Positions 54,278 through 62,936 of a DNA stretch of 64,000 nt are shown here, piece by piece. The DNA is from Croceicoccus ponticola. GTDB taxonomy: Bacteria > Pseudomonadota > Alphaproteobacteria > Sphingomonadales > Sphingomonadaceae. The position numbers were made by a program, and so were the translations under genes. The stretch spans positions 1,178,001 to 1,242,000 of the forward strand of contig NZ_RXOL01000001.1 in NCBI RefSeq assembly GCF_004004515.1, written 5' to 3'. Numbering within the stretch: the stretch's first letter is position 1; every line of letters starts with the position of its first letter. The notes under the pieces were generated by a model, which ran no database searches, was not told where the DNA came from, and saw nothing but the letters and a program-made list of their open reading frames with translations.

Positions 54278-56605
54278 TCAGAAGTCGTACCGCAGTTGCA
54301 GCCCGAACTGTCGCGGAGCTCCCGGCACGACCGCCGCGAACCCGAGGGAGGTGTAGACCGACGCCAAGGGTTGATACGCGATAGTGTCCGTCACGTTCTT
54401 GGCGAACAACGTCACATCGAACCCCGAACCTGCGACATTGTCGCCCTTCAGATAAAGATCTAATTGCGCATGGCTCGGGATGACCCCCCATGGAGCCACC
54501 GAATTGTCGGAGTCCAGATAACTGTCACGACCGGAATAGGCAGCGGTAAAGCTGATGTCCCCGATATCCGCATTCCGGACGAGATCGGCCGTACCCGCAA
54601 TACGCCAGTTGTTTTTAGGCACGCGGGCAAATTTCTGGTTCGAAAGATCGTTACCCGTAAAGGGATCGATGAATTTGTCGAAACTGGCGTCAGTATAACC
54701 CCAGAAGCCGCTAAGCTGGAGTCGATCGACCGGCCGGAAAACCACTTCGGCCTCAATACCTTTGATCGTTGCCTCGGCAGCATTGATCACGACGGTGAAA
54801 GGATTGTTTGAAGTCGTGTCAACCGCTTGGCGCTGGACGTCAGTATACTTTGAATGGAAGATCGCTACGTTGGTTTGCAGAAATGCGCCGCCAAGGTGCC
54901 AGTCCCGCTTCAAACCCAGCTCGATATTACGGACGAACTCGGGCTTGAAGGGACGGCGCAGCCCCACCTCGGCGCTTGCACGCGCGGCGAAACCGCCAGA
55001 CCGGAAGCCTCGGCGCAGACTCGCGTAAAGAAGGGTATCGGTATCGGGCTTGTAGTTGAGCGCCACATTATACGTGAAGGCGTCGAATTTGCCGCTGGCG
55101 TCGACCCGGCAGTTAGGCCCATCGCCAGGATTGATTTCGGGGGTGGTCGGATCGCCATCATCGTCAATCGTGAAACCGCAGCGGGTATTGATCCTGCGAT
55201 TAAGGATCAGGGCCTCGCGCTTATCCCAAGTGTAGCGGCCTCCGAGGGTAAGTGACAGACCATCAAGCAGTTCATACGTTCCTTCGGCGAATATCGCGAC
55301 ACTGGTATTATCGAATTTTTGACGGTTATTAGTGGCACCATCCACGAACATCGTCGAAGCCTCGATACCTCCATTCTCGGTCCCGAGAATAATGCTCGAT
55401 GCATTATTGTCACCGGTTTCATTAAAATAGTAAGAACCAGCAATCCAGTCCAGATCGCCACTCGATCCAAATAACTGAAATTCATTGCTAATCTGCTCTG
55501 AATCGTCAAATATCTCTGTATGCAGGAGTGGATGCTCGGTCCCATCGAGGTCGACGAGGATATGGCTATCCACTTTGCGCCAGCCAAAAATGTTCTTGAA
55601 GGTGATGCTGTCGTTTACATCGAAAGTGGTCGTATTCTGGATATCGATGGTCTTTACATCATTGAACTCCGGAACCCCGTTATTGATCCTTAGATCTCCG
55701 CGAGCTTCCTGTTCTGCGAGCAGCGTAGGGACCGGACGATAATTCCGCGACCCTGCAAGCACCGCGATCGAACCGTTCGGGTTCAGGAACCTCGCAAAGC
55801 CACCCGAGCCGCCGTCATCCTCGTTGAAGTAATTCACCATTGTCACGTTCTCGACCGCACCCGAGCGCAGGAGCAGCGAGCCGCGAAGTGAATAAGTCTT
55901 CGTGTCATTGACGTTGCGGTTCAATGTCTCGTCAAAGATATATCCATCGTCGGTCGCAAACGCGCCGCCCAGCCGCAACGCGGCCGAGTCTGATAACGGC
56001 ACGTTGATGGTTGCATCGCCATTGATCGTCCCGAATTCAGCTAGTGTCACCCCGACACTGCCCTCAACGCCATCGGTGGTCGGAAGATTGGGCCGGATAA
56101 TAACGGCCCCCCCGGTCGCGTTCTTCCCGAACAGTGTACCAACCGGGCCACGAATGACTTCAACCGCACGGACATCGAAAAGAGACTGGTTGAGCCCTTG
56201 AGTACGCGCGATCGCCACGTCACCGAGATATACACTGACCGAAGCATCCGACAGGCCGCCACGCTCCTGCTGCGATTGACCGCGGAGCGAAAACTGAGGG
56301 GCCGACTTCGCACCACCGGCCGTACCGGCGACGGTCATCATGTTGGGGGTCAATGTGCCGATATCACTGATAGTATCGACCTGATTGAGACGCAGCGCAT
56401 CCTCGCCAACTGCCGTCACGGCAAGAGGCACGTCTTGCAGGGCCTGCTCACGCCGCGTTGCGACCACGGTAATAATGGCTTGGGTCTCGGCCGCAGATGG
56501 AGATGATCCCGCACCCGCCTCCTGCTCTTGCGCGCGAACAGGAACCGCCCACCCGATCAAGCTCGACGTCAATAGCAACACTTTGCCAAAGCGTTTCTTA
56601 TTCAT
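54278..56605 (-). CDS. TonB-dependent outer membrane receptor
   Basis: About 775 aa. Signal peptide MNKKRFGKVLLLTSSLIGWA with cleavage after VRAQ. Plug domain (about 45-160): ITVVATRREQALQDVPLAVT, DISDIGTLTPN-like start and AVEVIRGPVGTLFGKNATGG, a diagnostic plug motif. The barrel ends in FGLQLRYDF with terminal Phe. Belongs to the sphingomonad catabolic receptor type rather than to siderophore loci: no iron-uptake gene is near, and it stands beside degradation operons. ATG 56605 has AGAGG upstream; ATG 56611 is also possible. Two palindromes lie 200-340 bases upstream. Confidence 0.93.
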   Translation of the reverse strand: MNKKRFGKVLLLTSSLIGWAVPVRAQEQEAGAGSSPSAAETQAIITVVATRREQALQDVPLAVTAVGEDALRLNQVDTISDIGTLTPNMMTVAGTAGGAKSAPQFSLRGQSQQERGGLSDASVSVYLGDVAIARTQGLNQSLFDVRAVEVIRGPVGTLFGKNATGGAVIIRPNLPTTDGVEGSVGVTLAEFGTINGDATINVPLSDSAALRLGGAFATDDGYIFDETLNRNVNDTKTYSLRGSLLLRSGAVENVTMVNYFNEDDGGSGGFARFLNPNGSIAVLAGSRNYRPVPTLLAEQEARGDLRINNGVPEFNDVKTIDIQNTTTFDVNDSITFKNIFGWRKVDSHILVDLDGTEHPLLHTEIFDDSEQISNEFQLFGSSGDLDWIAGSYYFNETGDNNASSIILGTENGGIEASTMFVDGATNNRQKFDNTSVAIFAEGTYELLDGLSLTLGGRYTWDKREALILNRRINTRCGFTIDDDGDPTTPEINPGDGPNCRVDASGKFDAFTYNVALNYKPDTDTLLYASLRRGFRSGGFAARASAEVGLRRPFKPEFVRNIELGLKRDWHLGGAFLQTNVAIFHSKYTDVQRQAVDTTSNNPFTVVINAAEATIKGIEAEVVFRPVDRLQLSGFWGYTDASFDKFIDPFTGNDLSNQKFARVPKNNWRIAGTADLVRNADIGDISFTAAYSGRDSYLDSDNSVAPWGVIPSHAQLDLYLKGDNVAGSGFDVTLFAKNVTDTIAYQPLASVYTSLGFAAVVPGAPRQFGLQLRYDF

Positions 56606-56805
56606 CTGCATTCACCTCTCATGACTTTTATTGGAGAGGACGATGCCCCTCGCCTTCAAAAAGATTTAACGCTCGATTTCGGCATCAATGCCTCCAGAAC
56701 CACTCGACCGCACCACCGTTCAAGCAACATTTGGCCGAGCAACTTCATGCAGAGCCTCTGTAACATCCGAACTGGATGGCATTAACACCAACGGTAATGC
56801 CGATC

Positions 56806-56813
56806 TGTCGACA
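56806..56813. promoter_or_regulatory. Palindromic operator candidate (core TGTCGACA)
   Basis: TCTGTCGACATATT, about 200 bases upstream of the receptor start in a region with no believable gene. Confidence 0.5.
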
Positions 56814-56945
56814 TATTGGCGGGCATCAGTGAACGATCTGGTTTGGCCTCTCTCCCAAAAACTCGCGTCACCGGCTGATTACCACACATTTAGATCATGT
56901 TTATCACAACTCGCCTAAATGACCGCAATTTCGCCGACGCGAATT

Positions 56946-56955
56946 GTGTCGACAC
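56946..56955. promoter_or_regulatory. Palindromic operator candidate (GTGTCGACAC)
   Basis: TGTGTCGACACATT, perfect over 14 bases (TGTGTCGACACA), 140 bases from the first site and 340 bases from the receptor start. 56612-57238 otherwise holds no gene I can support. Confidence 0.6.
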
Positions 56956-57238
56956 ATTGAACGATTCCTCCCGCCGAGCCCCCCTGCCTTGAGGGAGCCA
57001 TTTTACGCCACGGCTCTCGAGACACTTCCTCGTCGAATTCCAAAGCAACCTACTGCAATGTCATGCAAAAACCTCCGGACATCCGCTCTGGATTGTCATC
57101 GTGACCTGAAAATCTGAGGCGTGCCCGATTCTAAGCCGCAATGCCGGCAGGAACATTTGACTGCTTATCAATCGGTATGGCGAGGGATGGTTAGCAATAT
57201 CGGCCCGCATCCACTGCCTCTAGAAAATCCCACCACCA

Positions 57239-57572
57239 TTATGCGCCGAGGTCAGTTGCGAAGTGGCCAGGCAACCGTATCGCTCGACGAAGAGCGGGCG
57301 CGCCCTCTTCAATGGAACTCCAGGCAGACACTTGCTCCGTTGCCTTGCCCTGCTTGGTGCGGATCGACAGGCCAACGAAGAGAAACAGCAACACGCAGAC
57401 AAAGAAAACTACTGGTCCCGACAGGGGCCCATCGCAGGGAATGCGTCCCTTCCATACTTGCGGCCAGATCGCTCAACGCTCTAGCTAGGGCGATCCAATA
57501 CCAAAGCCGACAACAGTCCCTGTCAGGCTCAACATACTGGCTAGAGTTCCACGCATGTTCGATGGAGAAAGC
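57239..57572 (-). pseudogene. MFS transporter C-terminal remnant
   Basis: Reading the minus strand from 57572, one frame gives LSPSNMRGTLASMLSLTGTV then VGFGIGSP and a stop. A second frame gives LARALSDLAASMEGTHSLRW, and the third gives LSGPVVFFVCVLLFLFVGLS followed by a basic tail ending at TAA 57239-57241. The order is that of the last two helices of a Spinster-like MFS carrier, broken by at least two frame shifts and cut at its upstream side by an IS630-like end. Confidence 0.65.
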
Positions 57573-57573
57573 G

Positions 57574-57650
57574 TAATACCAACGCGCATTGATCAGAACC
57601 CATGGGCCCATTCTCGTCATCAACCCGTCTTGCCGCCTGCCGGCCATCAA
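57574..57650 (-). mobile_element. IS630-type terminus, remnant
   Basis: Begins TA then ATACCAACGCGCATTGATCA and GAACCCATGGGCCCA. It aligns with the right end of the IS630 at 25519 read inward (ATACCAAGACTCGCTGATCA, GAACCTGTGGGCCCA). On the minus strand the last codons read REWAHGF before a stop, like RNWAHRF at the complete element's end. Only about 70 bases are recognisable; 57650-57790 holds nothing I can name. Confidence 0.6.
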
Positions 57651-57789
57651 ATTCAAAACCGGTCAAACGAACCAGGTGGCAAAACCATAACCAATTTGGC
57701 TGCCCGATAAGAAAGGTTTCAACCCGAACCAGATGGGCGCCTCCATCAACCTATCGACATTCGGCGGGTGATTTGATTCACTCGACCTG

Positions 57790-57955
57790 ACGGGAGGTGG
57801 CGATGCGTCAGGCGGGATTGTTTGGACTGTCGGAACATCTTAAGCGGCTGTCGGCCTACGGCGATCCGCTGGAGGAACTGGGGCGGATCATCGACTTCGA
57901 GGCATTTCGCCCGGTCCTGGTCGCGGCGCTGGCTTACGGTGACGGTGCGAAGGGC
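57790..57955 (+). mobile_element. IS5-family transposase, N-terminal fragment
   Basis: GGGAGGTGGCG then ATG 57803 opens MRQAGLFGLSEHLKRLSAYG, DPLEELGRIIDFEAFRPVLV and AALAYGDGAKG, the start of IS5-type transposases. The frame then runs into sequence of the reversed Res gene at about 57955, so everything after residue 50 is missing. The junction marks either an insertion with later deletion or a recombination point. Confidence 0.75.
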
Positions 57956-59604
57956 TCGCCTCGCCGCTTTCAAGTTGGGCACTGTCGATCAGGAGGGTCG
58001 GCGCGCGGGCGATCCGGTTGCCGTGCTCGTCATAGTTGCGGAACAGTTCGAGGTGGCCGCGATGGACGTTGACGAGTTCGCCATCCGGGTTGGGCCGGTC
58101 CCAACCCGAGATATACTCGTAGATCAGCTTCGACGTGGACGTGTTGTTGCAGACGACAATGAACACGGGCGGCACGGGGATGCCAGCGCGCCGCCATTCC
58201 TCATTGACCAGCACATAGTGATTGTAGAGCGCGTCAAGCGCAGTCAGCAGCTTGGTCTGGAGTTCGAGCGGATTGAGGTCTTCGGACTTCTTTGCGCCCT
58301 TCTTCGGCATCTTCTTGCCGATATGTTTCCACAGGTCGCGATAGATCGGCATGTCATCAATCGGCAGATTATCGGCCACTGGCACGCGCGGCAGCTTCAC
58401 GATGCCGCACTCGATAGCATCCATGAGCGAGAAGTCGCTGACCACCCACGGGAAGAGCGTGCCTTCAATGTAGCCTGACCCGGCAAGGAAGAACGGTGTC
58501 GCTGACAGGTCATAGACCGCGCGGACGCCAACTTTCTTCTTCAACGCCTTGATGCCGTTGATCCAGAGGCGTGCAGCTTCCTTGTTTTCCTTGGCCTCGG
58601 CCTTGGAACGGCGTCTTCGAGTTCTTCGATGCTGCCCTGCGGACGCTCCTCATAGCAGTGGTGTGCTTCGTCGTTGATGACGATGACATTCTTCATCGAC
58701 ATCAGTTCGCCGCAAGCGCGCTGAAGCATCTGGCCTTCGCTCTCGATGGTCGTCAGTGCTTCGCCGCGACCTTGGAGCAAGGCCTTTTGCCGACCTTGGA
58801 GACATCCATGGTCTCCCGGCGTTTGAAGGCGTGGTAGTTCGTGATCACCACCTTGGCCTTAGCGATCTCCGGCATCATGTCCGAAGGCACGATGTCCCGG
58901 TGGCGATAGTAGCTTTCGGGGTCATCCGGCAGCAGAACGCGAAGCCGATCCTTGATCGTTATGCCGGGAGCTACGATGAGGAAACCCCGGCTGAAGTGGC
59001 TGGTTGGCGAACGGACGGCATTCACCGTCTGCCACGCAATCAGCATGGCCATCACCGTGGTCTTGCCCGCACCTGTGGCCATCTTCATGGCGATGCGCGT
59101 CAGGTCAGGGCTCGACTGCCGGTGGGCACCCTCAATGTGCGCCCATAAATGGGCATAACGTCTTTGCGTGCGGGCGACCTCAGTCAGCCAGATGACAGTC
59201 TCGACCGCCTCAACCTGACAGAAAAACGGTCGCAACCCCTCAACCTCGGAACGCCGCCAGTGATGGAGCAGACGCGCGGTGGCCGGAGTGACTCCCCAAT
59301 CGCGGTCGCTGGGCAGCGAGCGCCACGTGGCGACGTGCGAGCGTATCTCGTTGATGATCGGCTTCGGGTTGTATTCCTGATCGTCATCGGAGAGACCGCT
59401 AGGATCATTGAACACCATTGAGGCTTGCGCAGCCTTGCCCGACCGGCGCTTTGGCTTCGGGACTGGGGTGATGAAGTCGCATGGCCGCCGCCCTGCAAAC
59501 GGAGGCTGTTCGAGCGGCTGCCCATCGTCATCCAGCGCATGATATCGCGTTGGCGGATCATAAGGCGAATTAAGAATGGGCTGATCGAAAAAATGTTGCG
59601 ACAC
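57956..59604 (-). pseudogene. Res-type (type III restriction-like) helicase/nuclease gene, frameshifted and truncated
   Basis: Starts at GTG 59604 (VSQHFFDQPILNSPYD). Segment 1 has Walker A MKMATGAGKTTVMAMLIAWQ, FLIVAPGITIKDRL and VVITNYHAFKRRETMDVSKV, and stops near 58753. Segment 2 has QGRGEALTTIESEGQMLQRA and Walker B VIVINDEAHHCYEERPQG, then leaves frame near 58605. Segment 3 has LKKKVGVRAVYDLSATPFFL (motif III) to PTLLIDSAQLESGE, where it meets the IS5 fragment. The first shift looks like one missing G (AAAAGGCCTTG). The C-terminal nuclease domain is lost, and no methylase gene is beside it. Confidence 0.85.
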
Positions 59605-60001
59605 GCTGTTCCCCCGTAGCAGGCCCAATATTGATCATGCGGATGATGATCACAAGAAACCGAATGCCTGAATAAACAGCAAAAAGGTTCTCAAGAACTG
59701 TAGAACTGCGAGAGATTCTGCAACCTGCACTAGAAACGGCATAAATCCGGGCTCAAGCGTTCGCGACCATTTCACGACTTAACCCTTCGCGCCCGCGCTT
59801 GGCGATCCTAGGCAACAGCGAAAACCGAATGCATGGCTAGCAGTGCAGCGAATGCCACCAGTTAGGATTTACTCGGACGCGTTGGCCAAACCTAGCAGAC
59901 CGTAAAGTCAGCGGTATGCACCGAATGCGCGCAGATTGTTAGCCAGAATGTTTGCCTACAATCAGGATCCGATGGAACTTGACGCGCAAGTCATTGATAT
60001 A
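59605..60001. other. Intergenic stretch between the Res remnant and tRNA-Lys
   Basis: About 400 bases with no convincing open frame, RNA or repeat. It contains a short AT-rich patch and is the boundary between accessory and housekeeping DNA. An attachment site would be expected next to the tRNA 3' end (60002), but I found no second copy of that sequence in the window. Confidence 0.5.
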
Positions 60002-60077
60002 TGGTGAGCCCTGCTGGGTTCGAACCAGCGACCTACTGATTAAAAGTCAGTTGCTCTACCGACTGAGCTAAGGGCCC
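60002..60077 (-). tRNA. tRNA-Lys (anticodon TTT)
   Basis: 76 bases including encoded CCA. Acceptor arms GGGCCCT / AGGGCTC pair with one G-U. D-loop AGCTCAGTCGGTAGAGCA, anticodon loop ACTTTTAA within stem CTGA/TCAG, T-loop GGTTCGAACC. The 3' end points to lower coordinates, toward the accessory region. Confidence 0.97.
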
Positions 60078-60144
60078 GTAACGCGATCACGGCCGAAGCG
60101 ATGATGCTCTACGCGGCGTCACCTAGGCAGGGGGTCGCCGCGGG

Positions 60145-60639
60145 TCAAGCGCCTTGGCGGCGCAGACGGAAAAGTAGTTGGCGGATTGTCAGCCCGCCAA
60201 GCGGATCGCGCCAGTCGGGCGCGACGTCCAACGCCGGGATCAAGACGAAGTCGCGCCGGCGATATTCAGGGTGCGGGATCGTGAGATCGGCATCGCACCA
60301 CGCCCCGCCCGACCACAGCACGATATCGCAATCGAGCGTCCGAGCGCTCCACCGCTGGCCACCCGTTGCCCGGTCGAACCTGTGTTCGAGCGATTTGAGG
60401 TTATCGAGCATTTCCGGCGGATCGAGATCGGTGGCGACCAACACGGCAGCGTTCGCATAAGTCCGCCGCGAAGGCCCGACCGGCGGGCTCTGCATGATCC
60501 GCGACCGTGCCATGACCTGTGTCGGCCCGCGAACCAGCCCATCCATCGCTGCGGCCAGGACCCGTGCCGGAGCGCCATGGCGGACGTGCCGGACATTGCC
60601 GCCCAGCGCGATCAGGTAGCGATGCGCTGGCTCAGACAT
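60145..60639 (-). CDS. folK: 2-amino-4-hydroxy-6-hydroxymethyldihydropteridine diphosphokinase (HPPK)
   Basis: 164 aa. YLIALGGNVRHVRHGAPARV at the start, SPPVGPSRRTYANAAVLVAT, and the HPPK signature GGQRWSARTLDCDIVLWSGG with the Mg-binding Asp pair (about 92-100), then IPHPEYRRRDFVLIPALDV. Transfers pyrophosphate from ATP in folate synthesis. ATG 60639 overlaps the end of the upstream amidase gene by 8 bases. Housekeeping gene. Confidence 0.95.
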   Translation of the reverse strand: MSEPAHRYLIALGGNVRHVRHGAPARVLAAAMDGLVRGPTQVMARSRIMQSPPVGPSRRTYANAAVLVATDLDPPEMLDNLKSLEHRFDRATGGQRWSARTLDCDIVLWSGGAWCDADLTIPHPEYRRRDFVLIPALDVAPDWRDPLGGLTIRQLLFRLRRQGA

Positions 60640-61486
60640 CCTCCGCCAGCCGGCCATAAAGCTGTGGCCTGCGGTCGCGGAAGAACCCCATTCCGGCCCG
60701 GTGCGTCGCGGCCCGGGCAAGGTCGATTTCGGAAACCAGCACGCCGGTTTCGTCGCAGCCGTATTCCTCGACCAGGTCACCCCATTCGTCGCTGATGAAC
60801 GAGTGCCCGTAGAACGTCTGATGTTCGCCTTCGCGTCCGATGCGGTTGGCGGCGATTACCGGCATGCAGTTCGAAACGGCATGCCCGATCATCGCGCGAC
60901 GCCACATGCGGCTGGTGTCGAGATCTGCGTCATAGGGTTCGGACCCGATGGCGGTGGGATAGAACAACAGTTCCGCCCCCATCAGCGCCATGGCGCGGGC
61001 GCATTCCGGATACCATTGATCCCAGCAGACGCCGACGCCGATGCGCGCGCCGAACACGTCCCACACGCGGAAACCGGTGTTGCCGGGGCGAAAATAGTAT
61101 TTTTCCTCGTACCCCGGCCCGTCGGGAATATGGCTTTTGCGATAAATGCCCATGATCTCTCCGTCCGGACCGATCATCGCCAGCGTGTTGTAATAATGAT
61201 GCCCTTCGCGCTCGAAAAAACTGGTCGGAATGGCGACGCCCAGCTTTTTGGCGAGTGCCTGCATCGCGATAACGCTGGGATGTTCGGCGGTCTGGCGGGC
61301 CAGTGCGAAAAGCGCCTCGTCCTCGTCGCGACAGAAATAGGGGCCGGAGAAAAGCTCGGGTGGCAGGATGACCTGCGCGCCCCTTGCCGCCGCCTGTTCC
61401 ACCAGTGCTGCGACCTTGGCGATGTTTTCCTGCTCGTCATCCGAGCCCAGTGCGCATTGCAGCGCCGCAACCGTGATTTTCGTCAT
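60632..61486 (-). CDS. aguB: N-carbamoylputrescine amidase (nitrilase superfamily)
   Basis: 284 aa. Nitrilase triad: Glu in VILPPELFSGPYFC, Lys in GIYRKSHIPDGPGYEEKYYF and Cys in RIGVGVCWDQWYPECARAMA. The PDGPGYEEKYYFRPG and FYPTAIGSEPYDADLDTS motifs are specific for N-carbamoylputrescine amidases. Hydrolyses N-carbamoylputrescine to putrescine, CO2 and ammonia. Agmatine deiminase is not in the window. Confidence 0.93.
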   Translation of the reverse strand: MTKITVAALQCALGSDDEQENIAKVAALVEQAAARGAQVILPPELFSGPYFCRDEDEALFALARQTAEHPSVIAMQALAKKLGVAIPTSFFEREGHHYYNTLAMIGPDGEIMGIYRKSHIPDGPGYEEKYYFRPGNTGFRVWDVFGARIGVGVCWDQWYPECARAMALMGAELLFYPTAIGSEPYDADLDTSRMWRRAMIGHAVSNCMPVIAANRIGREGEHQTFYGHSFISDEWGDLVEEYGCDETGVLVSEIDLARAATHRAGMGFFRDRRPQLYGRLAEDV

Positions 61487-61496
61487 GCGCCCTCGA

Positions 61497-62252
61497 TTAT
61501 TTCGGCACGAGGGCGAAGTCCACCTGAACCGTCACGGCGCTGCTCGTCTGCCCGGTCATGACCGCGCTTGTATCAATGCCGCTTTCCGGCCGGGGATAGG
61601 CCGCGATGGCAGGCGGGGCGACTGGCGGTGGCGGCGGGGCGGTGGGGATCGCCGCCTGAAAATAGCGGTTGCCCTGCGATCCGCCAGCATCGCGGATGTA
61701 CAGCACGCGGGAGATTTCCATGCCCGCCGCATCCGCATAGGCTTCGGCCCTCTTGCGCGCGGCCTTGTATGCGGCGGCATAGGCGCTGTTCGCCGCCGTT
61801 TCGGGATCGGATATGCGCAAGTTCGGGCCCGACAGGACATTCGCCCCCGCCTCGGTCACCGCGGTGACTGCGGAACCTGCCTTGGTCACGTCGCGCACGG
61901 TGACGGCGATGACATTGCTCGCTTGGTATTGCCCCTTGCGGTCGCCCCAATCGACGCGACTGACACCGACGGTGCGCGTCTGGATATCGTCCTGCGCAAT
62001 GCCCAGCGCCTTTAGCGCGGCGACGACCTGGGCGATGTCGCCGTTCGCCGCCTCGCTCGCGGCGCTAGCGGTTTTCGCCCATGCGTTGATGCCGGCTTCG
62101 AACCGTGCCTCATCGGGCCGGCTCTCCGCCTCTCCGCTCGCGCTTACCGACAACAGGGTTTCGTTGTGCGTGACGCCACGCGTATCTTCTTCCGGCGCGG
62201 AGCATGCGGCCAGCGGCAGCAACGTGCTGGCCAGCACAGTTATTTTCTTCAC
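61497..62252 (-). CDS. SIMPL-domain (DUF541) lipoprotein
   Basis: 251 aa. MKKITVLASTLLPLAACSAP carries a lipobox (LAAC), so it is probably anchored in the periplasm. The SIMPL domain follows: LLSVSASGEAESRPDEARFE, ALGIAQDDIQTRTVGVSR, AYKAARKRAEAYADAAGMEI and a Pro-rich loop before VTVQVDFALVPK. Members such as the E. coli YggE protein are linked to oxidative stress protection, but the biochemical role is not settled. ATG 62252; gap of 10 bases to the amidase gene. Confidence 0.9.
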   Translation of the reverse strand: MKKITVLASTLLPLAACSAPEEDTRGVTHNETLLSVSASGEAESRPDEARFEAGINAWAKTASAASEAANGDIAQVVAALKALGIAQDDIQTRTVGVSRVDWGDRKGQYQASNVIAVTVRDVTKAGSAVTAVTEAGANVLSGPNLRISDPETAANSAYAAAYKAARKRAEAYADAAGMEISRVLYIRDAGGSQGNRYFQAAIPTAPPPPPVAPPAIAAYPRPESGIDTSAVMTGQTSSAVTVQVDFALVPK

Positions 62253-62405
62253 GGCGATTCTCCTTTCACCCCATGTCGAAGCGCGCTCGGGATACCAACG
62301 GCATTCTTAACCGTTCCCAACATCCTGACGGCTTAGAAACCGGCGGCAGGTGACAATGTGGTGGGCGATCCCCATCTTTGCCCGCGACAAGGAGAATACG
62401 AGATC

Positions 62406-62936
62406 ATGCAACAGGCTATCGTAGCGGGCGGCTGCTTCTGGTGTACCGAGGCGGTCTATAACGACGTCCTTGGCGTCAACAATGTCGAGAGCGGCTATAT
62501 CGGCGGGGACACCGAAAACCCGACGTACAAGGAAGTCTGTTCGGGCGGCACCGGCCATGCAGAGGCGGTGCGGGTGACCTACAATCCCGAAATCCTGCGC
62601 TATGGCGACTTGCTCGACATCTTTTTCGCGACGCACGATCCGACCCAGCTGAACCGGCAGGGCAACGATGTCGGCACGCAGTACCGTTCGGCTATCTTCC
62701 CGCTGGACGATACGCAGAGGGCAGAGGCGGAAAAGGCGATCGAACGGGCGCAGGCGATCCGCGACCAGACGGTCGTTACGACGATCGAAGGGCCGGCGCA
62801 CTGGTATCCGGCAGAAGATTACCACCAGGAATATTGGGTCAACGACGGACAGCGGAACCCTTATTGCCAGGCGACAATCCCGCCCAAGCTCGACAAATTG
62901 CGCAAGAGCTTCGCCGACCGCGTCCGGCCAGATTAA
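62406..62936 (+). CDS. msrA: Peptide-methionine (S)-S-oxide reductase MsrA
   Basis: 176 aa. Active site AGGCFWCTEAVYNDVLGVN (Cys plus following Cys), VESGYIGGDTENPTYKEVC, GHAEAVRVTYNP, FFATHDPTQLNRQGNDVGTQ and YRSAIFPLDDTQ are the MsrA signatures. Reduces methionine S-sulfoxide in proteins. ATG 62406 has AAGGAG upstream; the longer frame to 62358 has no ribosome site. Its stop overlaps the convergent methyltransferase end. Confidence 0.95.
   Translation: MQQAIVAGGCFWCTEAVYNDVLGVNNVESGYIGGDTENPTYKEVCSGGTGHAEAVRVTYNPEILRYGDLLDIFFATHDPTQLNRQGNDVGTQYRSAIFPLDDTQRAEAEKAIERAQAIRDQTVVTTIEGPAHWYPAEDYHQEYWVNDGQRNPYCQATIPPKLDKLRKSFADRVRPD

Noticed and set aside
54158-54463. Plus-strand open frame of 101 aa beyond the receptor
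   Set aside because: It covers the terminator hairpin and the receptor's C-terminal codons in reverse, with no family match.
57121-57576. Plus-strand open frame of 151 aa
   Set aside because: The opposite strand carries the recognisable MFS remnant; the plus frame has no domain.
60002-60077. Direct repeat of the tRNA-Lys 3' end as attachment site
   Set aside because: I looked for a second copy near etfBA and in the island gaps and found none in this window; it could lie outside.
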